Below are positions 7,604-14,910 of a stretch of 64,000 nucleotides of DNA, in pieces. Both the position numbers and the translations under genes were made by a program. Origin of the DNA: Bacteriovoracaceae bacterium (lineage in GTDB: Bacteria; Bdellovibrionota; Bacteriovoracia; Bacteriovoracales; Bacteriovoracaceae); contig JABIHA010000035.1 of the NCBI GenBank assembly GCA_018649885.1, positions 1 through 64,000 on the forward strand, read 5' to 3'. The notes below the pieces were generated by a model. That model saw only the letters and a program-made list of their open reading frames with translations. It ran no database searches and was not told the origin of the DNA. Within the stretch, counting starts at the first letter, position 1; every line of letters starts with the position of its first letter.

Positions 7604-8095
7604 ATGACTAAGTTTCTAGTTTTGATTGCTTTATTTATTCAATACTCACTACCTGCATTTGCCAATCAAACAACTCAGTTAAGTGATGAAGAAAAACTGC
7701 TCACTATTCGCGAAATTAAGGCCGAGTACAGTGAGCTCGACAAAGATCAAAGAGCTGAGTTTGCAAAATCCATTTTTGTAGATTTTCTTTTCCAACAAGA
7801 AGATGGATATATCTATAAAAGGGATATCAAATTCATTGAAGATTCTCTTGAAAGAGGTGCTGTAACGGACCAAACATTTGATAAATCTTGGGATCAATTG
7901 GATCGAAAAGAGAAAAAATTTATCAGATTATTAGGAAAAGGTAGAGTTTTAAGTCGAGCAAATATTCGAGACAATAGTGGTGAAATTATTTCCGGAACAA
8001 TTATTGCCATTATGGCAACACTTGTAATTATCAGTGCCAAACACACAAATTTAAATGGTATAGGTTTTGATTTCTCAGGAACAAATACATTTTAG
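7604..8095 (+). CDS. secreted protein of unknown function (163 aa)
   Basis: The start is the ATG at 7604, which follows CCGGAGG at the right spacing; the longer frame upstream to 7439 lacks a ribosome site. A signal peptide (MTKFLVLIALFIQYSLPAFA) is followed by a charged helical region (LSDEEKLLTIREIKAEYSEL; DQLDRKEKKFIRLLGKG) and a hydrophobic stretch near the C-terminus (ISGTIIAIMATLVIISA, about 130-148) that could insert in a membrane. No family recognised. It ends just before a 10-bp hairpin. Confidence 0.65.
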   Translation: MTKFLVLIALFIQYSLPAFANQTTQLSDEEKLLTIREIKAEYSELDKDQRAEFAKSIFVDFLFQQEDGYIYKRDIKFIEDSLERGAVTDQTFDKSWDQLDRKEKKFIRLLGKGRVLSRANIRDNSGEIISGTIIAIMATLVIISAKHTNLNGIGFDFSGTNTF

Positions 8096-8110
8096 AAGAT
8101 ATAATTAAAA

Positions 8111-8134
8111 CTGCTCACAAACTCTTGTGAGCAG
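8111..8134 (-). terminator. perfect 10-bp hairpin between converging genes
   Basis: CTGCTCACAA (8111-8120) and TTGTGAGCAG (8125-8134) are exactly complementary around the loop ACTC. On the reverse strand the stem runs into TTTTAATTAT, a usable T-tract, so it best serves the interrupted gene at 8164-8748; on the forward strand no T-run follows. Confidence 0.65.
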
Positions 8135-8148
8135 TCCCTGCAAAAAAA

Positions 8149-8161
8149 TTGGTACCAGTTT
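8149..8161. repeat. short right-arm copy of the GGTACC repeat
   Basis: TTGGTACCAGTTT matches the outer end of the right arm seen at 1852-1873 and 8810-8856 and lies two bases from the stop of the interrupted gene. Short enough that chance is possible. Confidence 0.3.
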
Positions 8162-8163
8162 GA

Positions 8164-8748
8164 CTAGGGGCCAGCTCGGTCTATACTCAGTGGGATATCT
8201 CTACTGATTGGTTCTTGGAAAATTATATTATATTTATCTCTAAAGAGCTCAACTTCGGCTTCAAACTCAGAAAACTCAAAATACTTTTGACCAAAATAGG
8301 CAACCCTCAAGCCCTGTCCCTTGTAGTTACATGTAAAACTTAAGCTTTGAGAGCACTCATTAACACATTTGATAGCATCTAATTGATCTCGTCGATCCAT
8401 TTCTTTTTGATAAATCCTTTCCGCTTTTTTCAATTTTCTTGAAGAACTCTATGTAAGTAATAAATTAGCAAGCTCCTCTCCAAAATGCTTGGCTATATAA
8501 TCAAATTTATACATTGAGTACATTTCTTTAATATCTAACTTGATAACTTTTTGATGTGCTATCTGTCCTTGTACAAAAAATTCCCAGGCAGCACTACAGT
8601 GAAGCAAATTATTTTGGTAACTCTGTTCCACCAATGCCAATACCTCTGCTTCGATTAACTCTGGACAAGCAGATATTGCAAGTGAAGAAAACCATGACAA
8701 GTAAATAGCGAATAGACTTTTAGTAAACCACACTACTTTAATCGGCAA
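8164..8748 (-). pseudogene. secreted-protein gene interrupted by an in-frame TAG
   Basis: Reading leftward, a 99-codon frame (signal peptide SLFAIYLSWFSSLAISA, then CPELIEAEVLALVEQ) ends at TAG 8451-8449 after ELANLLLT. The same frame continues immediately (SSSRKLKKAERIYQKEMDRRDQ...) for 94 more codons to 8164. The two halves are in phase with nothing lost, so one substitution explains the break. The likely intact product is a 194-aa exported protein with several Cys. No family recognised. The start is uncertain (TTG at 8748 or GTG at about 8733). Could be a true nonsense mutation, a sequencing error, or, less likely, two genes. Confidence 0.6.
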
Positions 8749-8809
8749 ATGAGCAAAAAAGTAAACCTATTTAGGCTGATACGGAAATATTCTTAGTAAA
8801 ATCAAGCAT

Positions 8810-8856
8810 GGATTTTTGCGTATTCGATCGTAAAAGATGACATGGTACCAGTTTTT
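8810..8856. repeat. right arm of the GGTACC repeat family
   Basis: The run from GGATTTTTG through CGATCGTAAAAGATGACATGG to TACCAGTTTTT aligns with 1834-1875 (GGATTTTTATGC... GATCGTAAAAAG TGACG TACCAGTTTT) over about 45 bases with few differences, showing that the conserved unit extends well beyond the GGTACC core. Confidence 0.6.
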
Positions 8857-8999
8857 ACTGCCAATTATGGATGGCTATATAATTTTTGTTTTCAAGTGAT
8901 AACTATCTGAGTTTATATGACACCTCTTCAATTTTGGAGTGGAAATATTCCTGAGTTATAATTCACACCTTAGCTTTCTTTAACCACGGGATGTAGGAA

Positions 9000-10934
9000 A
9001 TGAAGTTCAAGCAGCAAATCATCAAGTTTTGCCTTGTGGGCATATTGTTAATAATCTCTGTTGTGTATTTCAATGGGTCTCTTAGAGAAGATTTGGCCTC
9101 TTCAGAAAGTTTGACATCTCTTTCGGGATCAATTTCTGGATCAGTAAGTGAGCAGGGTGCTAGCTTGTCGACAAAACCCTTTGAAGTTAATGGCTCACCT
9201 GAAACAGGTCGATTAAAACTTAACCTCAACGGTGATGGTAGAGGATTAACTGAGGTCGTCATACCGCGAGTTATAAATAGCTTAATTTCACCACAAGAAC
9301 TTAGCCCTGGGGCACTGTTGGCCTCTGGAACCCTAGATGAAATTTTAAACCCAGAAGATGAAGTTGATGAAGATGATAAGCCTTTACTTGATTGGTTTAT
9401 TAATCGCATGGCCAACTGTCATCAAGATAAACCCTGGCATCTGTACTTAACGAGATTGGATTTAGATTCATTCTACATGGGTAATGAAGACATCCAAATG
9501 GATTTCACTGAAAACGAAGACAAAGATGTAATTAAGTTCAATGCCAATGTCCAAAATTTTAAAATAGGTGCAGCTGTAAAATTCGTCTGGGGAGAAGACA
9601 CGAGTGGTGTTATGGATACCTTACAGTGTCATGGTGAAGATTGGGAAATCAGCTTAGATGTTACTTTGCAAGGTGCTGAGTTAAGTATGAATGTCAATTT
9701 AGAGTTAGATCAAGAAAGCAACCGATTAAAAGTAAAAAATATTCAGCAATTTAGTATTGGTATGAGTGAGCTTATCATTAATGATGTTCAAGAAAACTTG
9801 GGAATCTGGGACGAATTTAAAGTAAGAACTGCTGTGAAAAGTGTTTGTGGTGTGAAATTTCTAACTAGTATTACCAATGTTGAAACAAGCACCTTCCTTG
9901 AATGTATAGAAGGTTTAGCTTTTACTGATGACGACAAAAATGGATTAATGACCCAAATTCAAGAAGGCATCAATCAATCTCTTGGTGATGCATCTGCTAT
10001 AACGGGTACAGGCACTAATGGATTGAATTATGACATAGATTTAGCTGCATTCGAGTTAGATGAAAGCAATGATCGTCTCAAAACTGACTGGAACCTTGGA
10101 TTAAGTTCAAGCAATAGTAATAGTTGCGCAGACGGCTTGAGTGAGGTGAATTTAAATAGTTATTCTATGGGTAGTACAAGTAGTGATCTATCTATTGCCG
10201 TTCCTTACTCTACTTTTAATCTTGTCGCCTACTTGGTGGCCCAGGATGGAAATTTCTGTAAGAGATTCAACTATGATGTATCAGGCGAAACGCTTCAATT
10301 TCAAATTCAACCACAAGGTAAAATTCAGTCCTATAGTGAGGGAGGATATCTTCACCTTGAAATACCTATATCAATGGAAGGTAGTGCTAGATCAATAACG
10401 GCTAGCTACACTGGAACTCTTCATTTGCGCTCCCATATAGGGTTAAATTGCAACTCAGGGTTGAGCCTAGAGCTTGAAGATATTGAACTTGATAATCTTG
10501 ATGGATCAATCACTGTTGCTGGAGTCGCAGTCAGTTCCACTGGACTTAATTCCGCCGCAAATAATGCAATCGATGACATTCTAGACGATTTAAATAGCAC
10601 TATAACAATTTCAGGGAAAGTGATAAACGGTGGTGAATTATTTGGAATAGAAATTAATGAAACAGTACAAAGTACTTCGGCACTTACCGTTGGCCTTAAC
10701 TTTATCAATAACCCAAATTCATGTGAATCTGAGGAATCATCAACAACAAGTGGTATAATTGCCACTCCAATGAATGATGATATCTCTGATATTTTAGAAG
10801 ACCACCCATTACAAGAAGCCGAGACAAATGGCTCACTTGTAAATCAACATAACCAGATTGATGAAGACTCAGCTGTTGGTGGTATCGCAATCGGTAATGA
10901 AAATGACCTTATTCTTGATCGGGTAGACCCTTAG
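9000..10934 (+). CDS. large membrane-anchored or secreted protein, two-part beta/alpha architecture
   Basis: The 644-aa product starts with an uncleaved or late-cleaved hydrophobic segment (FCLVGILLIISVVYF, about 10-24), then a Ser/Gly-rich linker and an acidic patch (NPEDEVDEDDKP). Two similar halves follow (about 145-345 and 375-560). Each has long alternating beta strands and ends in a helix (GLMTQIQEGINQSL; AANNAIDDILDDLNSTI). This pattern is suggestive of lipid-binding tubular (TULIP/BPI-like) folds, but that is my inference. Cys occur in pairs in both halves. TAGGAA precedes the ATG. It is a single-gene unit flanked by small accessory genes. Confidence 0.7.
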   Translation: MKFKQQIIKFCLVGILLIISVVYFNGSLREDLASSESLTSLSGSISGSVSEQGASLSTKPFEVNGSPETGRLKLNLNGDGRGLTEVVIPRVINSLISPQELSPGALLASGTLDEILNPEDEVDEDDKPLLDWFINRMANCHQDKPWHLYLTRLDLDSFYMGNEDIQMDFTENEDKDVIKFNANVQNFKIGAAVKFVWGEDTSGVMDTLQCHGEDWEISLDVTLQGAELSMNVNLELDQESNRLKVKNIQQFSIGMSELIINDVQENLGIWDEFKVRTAVKSVCGVKFLTSITNVETSTFLECIEGLAFTDDDKNGLMTQIQEGINQSLGDASAITGTGTNGLNYDIDLAAFELDESNDRLKTDWNLGLSSSNSNSCADGLSEVNLNSYSMGSTSSDLSIAVPYSTFNLVAYLVAQDGNFCKRFNYDVSGETLQFQIQPQGKIQSYSEGGYLHLEIPISMEGSARSITASYTGTLHLRSHIGLNCNSGLSLELEDIELDNLDGSITVAGVAVSSTGLNSAANNAIDDILDDLNSTITISGKVINGGELFGIEINETVQSTSALTVGLNFINNPNSCESEESSTTSGIIATPMNDDISDILEDHPLQEAETNGSLVNQHNQIDEDSAVGGIAIGNENDLILDRVDP

Positions 10935-11003
10935 CCTCGTTGGTGTGATAGATATAATGACACTAATATAAATTTAATTTGAGTAGGGTATCAGTTTTCA
11001 GTT

Positions 11004-11669
11004 TTAGCACCATGATGCGTATTCTTTGGGTTTTTCGTTTAAGAGCTCTTCTATGTTGGCACGGATTAGTCTGTAGCCCACATTGCCAAAAAGAGTTTGC
11101 CTTCCACCGTTGAGAACGTAGCTTGGGCTGCCTTTCAGTTTGTATTTTTCTGAGAGTTTTCGGTCTAGGACTATTTGGGCCATGGCCTCACCTGAGTTGA
11201 GAAGAGCTTGAATACTTTTTTCTTTTATCCCGTGAGCTTTCGTGTGCTCAAAGAGCACTCCTAGGTTGGATATGTCTCTCAGCTCTCCAAAGTAGGCCTT
11301 TCTGATTTCACTGCAAAAAGAGGGGACAATATTTTCTACTTCACCTCTTTCAATAAGGATTTGGAGCGCCTTAATAAAGAGGTGGCAGTTGGTTGAAGAT
11401 GTAGGCATGTTTTTGAGGAAAAAATCTTTGTGCACGCTCATGTGTTCGAAGTCAGCAGCGACTTCTCTTACGTGAGCATTAAATTTTTGGGGACTTCCCT
11501 CGAAAGAGTTTTTGATTTTGTCTTCGACGTTGCCAAAAACAGAGAGGAAATGGCGATGGATTGCAACCCTATCGCCATACTCTTGTTTGACTTCAAAAAC
11601 GCGAGCTTCATCCACGTAGGCCCAAATACAAAATACATCTGTGAAATACTCTATATTAATAGGCAACAT
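11004..11669 (-). CDS. DsbA-family (FrnE/HCCA isomerase-like) thioredoxin-fold protein
   Basis: A thioredoxin-fold N-terminus (INIEYFTDVFCIWAYVDEARV) is followed by a helical insertion and the family's C-terminal cis-Pro and helix (LKGSPSYVLNGGRQTLFGNVG). At 221 aa it has the length of FrnE and 2-hydroxychromene-2-carboxylate isomerase relatives. The active site is C-I-W-A: the first Cys is kept but the second is Ala, so ordinary disulphide exchange is unlikely; glutathione- or thiol-dependent isomerase or reductase chemistry is possible. There is no signal peptide, so it is cytoplasmic. It starts three bases after the dihaem cytochrome stop, so they share a transcript. Confidence 0.8.
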   Translation of the reverse strand: MLPINIEYFTDVFCIWAYVDEARVFEVKQEYGDRVAIHRHFLSVFGNVEDKIKNSFEGSPQKFNAHVREVAADFEHMSVHKDFFLKNMPTSSTNCHLFIKALQILIERGEVENIVPSFCSEIRKAYFGELRDISNLGVLFEHTKAHGIKEKSIQALLNSGEAMAQIVLDRKLSEKYKLKGSPSYVLNGGRQTLFGNVGYRLIRANIEELLNEKPKEYASWC

Positions 11670-11672
11670 GTC

Positions 11673-12275
11673 TTACTCGCAGCTTCTCATTAATGCCATT
11701 GCATTAAAATAGGTTAGCATCTTTTCTATATCTTCATCACTAAGAGCAGCTGCAAACCTATTCATGATGGGAGCCACTCTTGTTTTTGTTTTGAATGCGG
11801 CCATAGTCTTTTTTAGGTAGCTTAGCTTTTGACCATAAAGTTTAGGTGCAAAGTGATGGAAGGTTCCATGGCAGTGCATACAACTATTTTTTTGAACTAA
11901 GGCCTTTCCTTCCCGAAACTCTTTTTTAAAATCAGCTCTTTTATAATCAATTTTGAGATCAAAATCACATGGGTTACTTGAGGCCAAAAATGTTGAAACA
12001 TTTTCGATTTCTTTATCACTAAGTTTACTAGCAATTCCATTCATCATTTTAAGAATGTGATCAGTACGCGAACCTGATTTAAAGGCCTGTAGAGATCTCT
12101 TTATATAGACTGCTTCCTGGCCAAAGAGTACGGGGACATCTCCAAAGTTTACTGATGGATCGTGGCACTTCGAGCAGGTATTCATGAAAATTTCAGCACC
12201 ACTAAGCTCAGCAGCAGTCGCATAGTTTGAGGTGAAGAACATAAAAAGGGGGATCAAAATTTTAATGAGTTTCAC
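11673..12275 (-). CDS. periplasmic dihaem cytochrome c (c4-like)
   Basis: A signal peptide (LIKILIPLFMFFTSNYATA) leads to two class-I cytochrome c modules, each with CxxCH (CSKCH and CMHCH) and a distal Met in a similar context (ILKMMNGIASKLSDKEI and IMNRFAAALSDEDI). Two similar modules of about 90 residues are typical of cytochrome c4, an electron carrier to terminal oxidases. The start is GTG at 12275, with AAGGA upstream. Operon with the DsbA-like gene. It is divergent from the TetR/glycyl-radical operon, with the palindromic operator between them. Confidence 0.88.
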   Translation of the reverse strand: MKLIKILIPLFMFFTSNYATAAELSGAEIFMNTCSKCHDPSVNFGDVPVLFGQEAVYIKRSLQAFKSGSRTDHILKMMNGIASKLSDKEIENVSTFLASSNPCDFDLKIDYKRADFKKEFREGKALVQKNSCMHCHGTFHHFAPKLYGQKLSYLKKTMAAFKTKTRVAPIMNRFAAALSDEDIEKMLTYFNAMALMRSCE

Positions 12276-12456
12276 GGCAGTGTATTCCTTTTTTATAATA
12301 GACCAATTTGCTTTGAATCAAGAGTGTACGTAGCGTGCAGCTAAAGTCATGGAGTCAGGCGGCGTCCTCAAAGTATGATTTTGCTTAGCTTTATGTTGTG
12401 TGGCGCAAAAACAAGTAGTTACAGTAGGTTAAGCTTACATTGAATTGTCCCGATCA

Positions 12457-12498
12457 TTGACTTGAAATCAGTGACAATGTATCACTGACTTTAAGTCA
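12457..12498 (+). promoter_or_regulatory. sigma70-type promoter overlapped by a nested palindromic operator
   Basis: TTGACT (12457-12462), 17 bases, then TATCAC (12480-12485) makes a good promoter for the tetR operon. A 41-bp dyad covers it: 12458-12474 and 12482-12498 are inverted repeats matching at 15 of 17 positions around a 7-bp spacer. Each half also contains a 13-bp palindrome: TGACTTTAAGTCA at 12486-12498 is perfect and TGACTTGAAATCA at 12458-12470 has one mismatch; their centres are 28 bp apart. Placement on -35 and just after -10 is what an autorepressing TetR protein would use. Confidence 0.7.
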
Positions 12499-12532
12499 TT
12501 AAAGTTGAAGTGCCCACGGAGCTTGAAAAACC

Positions 12533-13123
12533 ATGACCAGACAAGAAAAGAAATTACTGACCAAAGAAAGTATTAAAAAGGCGGCAGTCCACTGTTTTGA
12601 GAAAATGGACGTCGATAAAACTTTGGTGGGACAAATAAGTAAAGAGGCCGGTGTCGCCCACGGCACATTTTATGTTCACTTTAAAGATAAAGGTGAACTT
12701 CTTGATGCTCTTCTCGATGACTTTAACGAAGGGCTATTAAAAAAATGCAGACCCCTATTTGAAGGAGTGAGTTTATCTCCTGAAAGTACATATATTTTAA
12801 TTCCAAAGCTTTGTGATCTGATTCTGACTCACATGGAGCAAAATAAATCTTTTGTCAGCATCTATGTTCTGCGCATGACAAAGGGAGCTTCGGTTAAAGA
12901 ATTGAGAGAGGGGATCAACCCAAAAGTAGTGGGATTTTTTAGTGAAATCATGGGTTCAGTTTTTAAGTTAGAAAAGTTTGAAGGGATAGTGTTAATTCAA
13001 GGGATTTTAGCACTTTGGATGAGAGTTATTCTTCAATACTTTGACGGAGGCCCTCTCAGCAGAGAGAGAACTCTCGAAATACTACAAAAATCAACAATTG
13101 GTGTTTTATCAAATTTTAGCTAG
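12533..13123 (+). CDS. TetR-family regulator of the glycyl-radical operon
   Basis: The helix-turn-helix reads ISKEAGVAHGTFYVHFKDKGELL, textbook TetR. The protein is 196 aa with a helical effector domain (LILTHMEQNKSFVSIYVLRM; GIVLIQGILALWMRVILQYF). It is the first gene after the dyad operator at 12458-12498. The next coding start follows ten bases after its stop, so it leads the SDR, extended SDR, glycyl-radical enzyme, activase and MFS operon. It is presumably derepressed by the operon's substrate or a CoA thioester; the ligand is not deducible. Confidence 0.9.
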   Translation: MTRQEKKLLTKESIKKAAVHCFEKMDVDKTLVGQISKEAGVAHGTFYVHFKDKGELLDALLDDFNEGLLKKCRPLFEGVSLSPESTYILIPKLCDLILTHMEQNKSFVSIYVLRMTKGASVKELREGINPKVVGFFSEIMGSVFKLEKFEGIVLIQGILALWMRVILQYFDGGPLSRERTLEILQKSTIGVLSNFS

Positions 13124-13133
13124 AGGAATGACC

Positions 13134-13928
13134 ATGAAAAATTCTATAGCAGACCTAAAAACGAAAGTTGTCATTATCACTGGAGCTTCTTCTGGCATTG
13201 GTAGAGAGATGGCCTTATCTCTTGGCAAGGCCGGCGGAAGAGTTGTTGCTGTTGCAAGGAGAATTGAGAAGTTAAATGAGCTCAAAGAAATAGCAGGTGA
13301 GACAATGCTGACTATCGCTGCTGATGTCGCAGTAGAGGCAGATTGCCAAAAAGTTATTGAGCAAACAGTTGAAAAATTTGGAAGAATTGATGTGCTGGTA
13401 AATAATGCGGGAATATCAATGAATGCTAAGTTTGAAGAGACAGATATCAGCGTTTTTAAAAACCTTATGGATGTTAATTACTTTGGCTCCCTTTATTTAT
13501 CAAAATTTTCTTACCCTCATTTATTAGAAACAGCTGGAAGTGTCTTTTTTATTTCCAGTGTTGTTGGAAAAAGAGGGTTTCCCACAAGAAGTGGATATTC
13601 AGCAGCTAAATTTGCAGTTCAGGGATTATTTGAGTCCCTCAGGGCCGAGTGGGTTCCACAGGGGATTCACGTTGGAATAATCTCTCCCGGTTTTACTGAT
13701 ACCTCAATTAGGTCCAAGGCCTTTAATGCTGATGGATCACTCAGAGGGGCCGATGGAAAAACTGCTGGGAAAATCATGTCTGCCGGTGATGCCGCTGGGT
13801 ATATTTTAGATGCAGTCTCGGCCAAAAAACGTGAAGTGATACTAACAGGTGCAGGAAAATTTATTGTGGGTGTGAACAAATTTTTTCCAAAACTAACAGA
13901 TACAATCGTAAATAAAACTCTAGGATAA
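13134..13928 (+). CDS. short-chain dehydrogenase/reductase (classical SDR)
   Basis: It has the Rossmann dinucleotide motif TGASSGIG, the structural NNAG, and catalytic Ser and YxxxK (SSVVGKRG...YSAAKFA). At 264 aa it has the classical length with a C-terminal extension like DHRS7-type SDRs. The start is ATG 13134, as GAGG at 13123-13126 gives correct spacing; ATG 13128 is too close. Basic residues after the second strand (ARRIEKL) favour NADP(H). It is second in the operon, four bases before the extended SDR; likely an alcohol/ketone interconversion on the operon's substrate. Confidence 0.88.
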   Translation: MKNSIADLKTKVVIITGASSGIGREMALSLGKAGGRVVAVARRIEKLNELKEIAGETMLTIAADVAVEADCQKVIEQTVEKFGRIDVLVNNAGISMNAKFEETDISVFKNLMDVNYFGSLYLSKFSYPHLLETAGSVFFISSVVGKRGFPTRSGYSAAKFAVQGLFESLRAEWVPQGIHVGIISPGFTDTSIRSKAFNADGSLRGADGKTAGKIMSAGDAAGYILDAVSAKKREVILTGAGKFIVGVNKFFPKLTDTIVNKTLG

Positions 13929-13932
13929 AAAG

Positions 13933-14910
13933 ATGAATATTTTTATAACAGGTGCAACCGGATTTGTCGGAAGAAGTATTATGAAAGGGCTCAAAGCTTG
14001 CGGGCACAATGTTGCTATTCTTGCACTGCCTAATGAAAAAGTCACTGGTCTAAATGATATTGAAATCCATAGAGGTGATATCACTAAAAAAGAAACTCTA
14101 ATCGGAGTTATGACAGGGCAAGATGTTGTGATTCATCTTGCGGGTGCAGTTGGCTATGGTCAGGAAATGGATCTTTGCCGAAAAATCAATGTGGACGGCA
14201 CTGTTAATATGGCCTTAGAAGCACATAATTGTGGAGTCAAAAGATTTATTCACATGAGTAGTGTTGCTGTTTATGGCAGGCAAAACAAAGGTGCTATTAG
14301 TGAGAATACTCCTTTTCTCAAAATTGGAGATCCTTATGGTGATACCAAAATTGATGCTGAAGTTGAGCTCAATTCTATTGAAAAGAGAACTAAAATGAAT
14401 GTCACATATGTAAGACCAACAGTTATTTTTGGTCCAGGCGATGACAAATTTTTACCCAAGCTTTTAGAGAATATACAAAGTGGCAATGCAAAAATCATTG
14501 GGGATGGGAAAAATCGAGTAGATCTAATTCATATTGATGATGTGGTTAGATTCTTTGTTGCCATTCTAGAAAACCCAAAAAGTTACGGCCAGGCCTACAA
14601 TTTAACTAATTCGGAAAATGGCAACTGGGATCAGTTCTTAGAAACTATGGGGCAGGAGTTGAAATTAAACTCCAATGTGGGACATATTCCGTATCCTGTT
14701 GCCTACGCTGTTGCAGGAGTAATGGAGCTTGTTTCTCATTTTACAAAAAAAGCACCTAAACTTACTCGTTACGCTGTTCGAGTTGTAGGAAAGCACTATA
14801 ACTTCCGCACCGATAAGGCCCAGAAAGATCTTGGCTTTATGGCAAAAATTGGCATTAAAGAGGGAATTGTTCCACTAATTGCAAAGTATCAAAGAGGTAT
14901 CCAATGTTAA
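13933..14910 (+). CDS. extended SDR, 3beta-HSD/NAD-dependent epimerase type
   Basis: The protein opens with GATGFVG, the extended-SDR nucleotide site, has the catalytic YxxxK as YGDTK, and the downstream motif YVRPTVIFGPGDD typical of 3beta-hydroxysteroid dehydrogenase/isomerase and UDP-sugar epimerase relatives. 325 aa. A hydrophobic helix near 255-275 (VAYAVAGVMELVSHF) recalls 3beta-HSD-like membrane-associated members. Its stop overlaps the start of the glycyl-radical enzyme, so translation is coupled. The substrate is unknown; sterol-like, sugar or beta-hydroxy acid are all open. Confidence 0.85.
   Translation: MNIFITGATGFVGRSIMKGLKACGHNVAILALPNEKVTGLNDIEIHRGDITKKETLIGVMTGQDVVIHLAGAVGYGQEMDLCRKINVDGTVNMALEAHNCGVKRFIHMSSVAVYGRQNKGAISENTPFLKIGDPYGDTKIDAEVELNSIEKRTKMNVTYVRPTVIFGPGDDKFLPKLLENIQSGNAKIIGDGKNRVDLIHIDDVVRFFVAILENPKSYGQAYNLTNSENGNWDQFLETMGQELKLNSNVGHIPYPVAYAVAGVMELVSHFTKKAPKLTRYAVRVVGKHYNFRTDKAQKDLGFMAKIGIKEGIVPLIAKYQRGIQC

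Noticed and set aside
1-9000. Integron cassette array
   Set aside because: Gene orientation is mixed, the repeats lack the attC core sites with their GTTRRRY/RYYYAAC pair, and there is no integrase.
13041-13133. N-terminal extension of the SDR into the tetR gene
   Set aside because: The extension reads through tetR in another frame; ATG 13134 has a ribosome site and starts just before the Rossmann fold.
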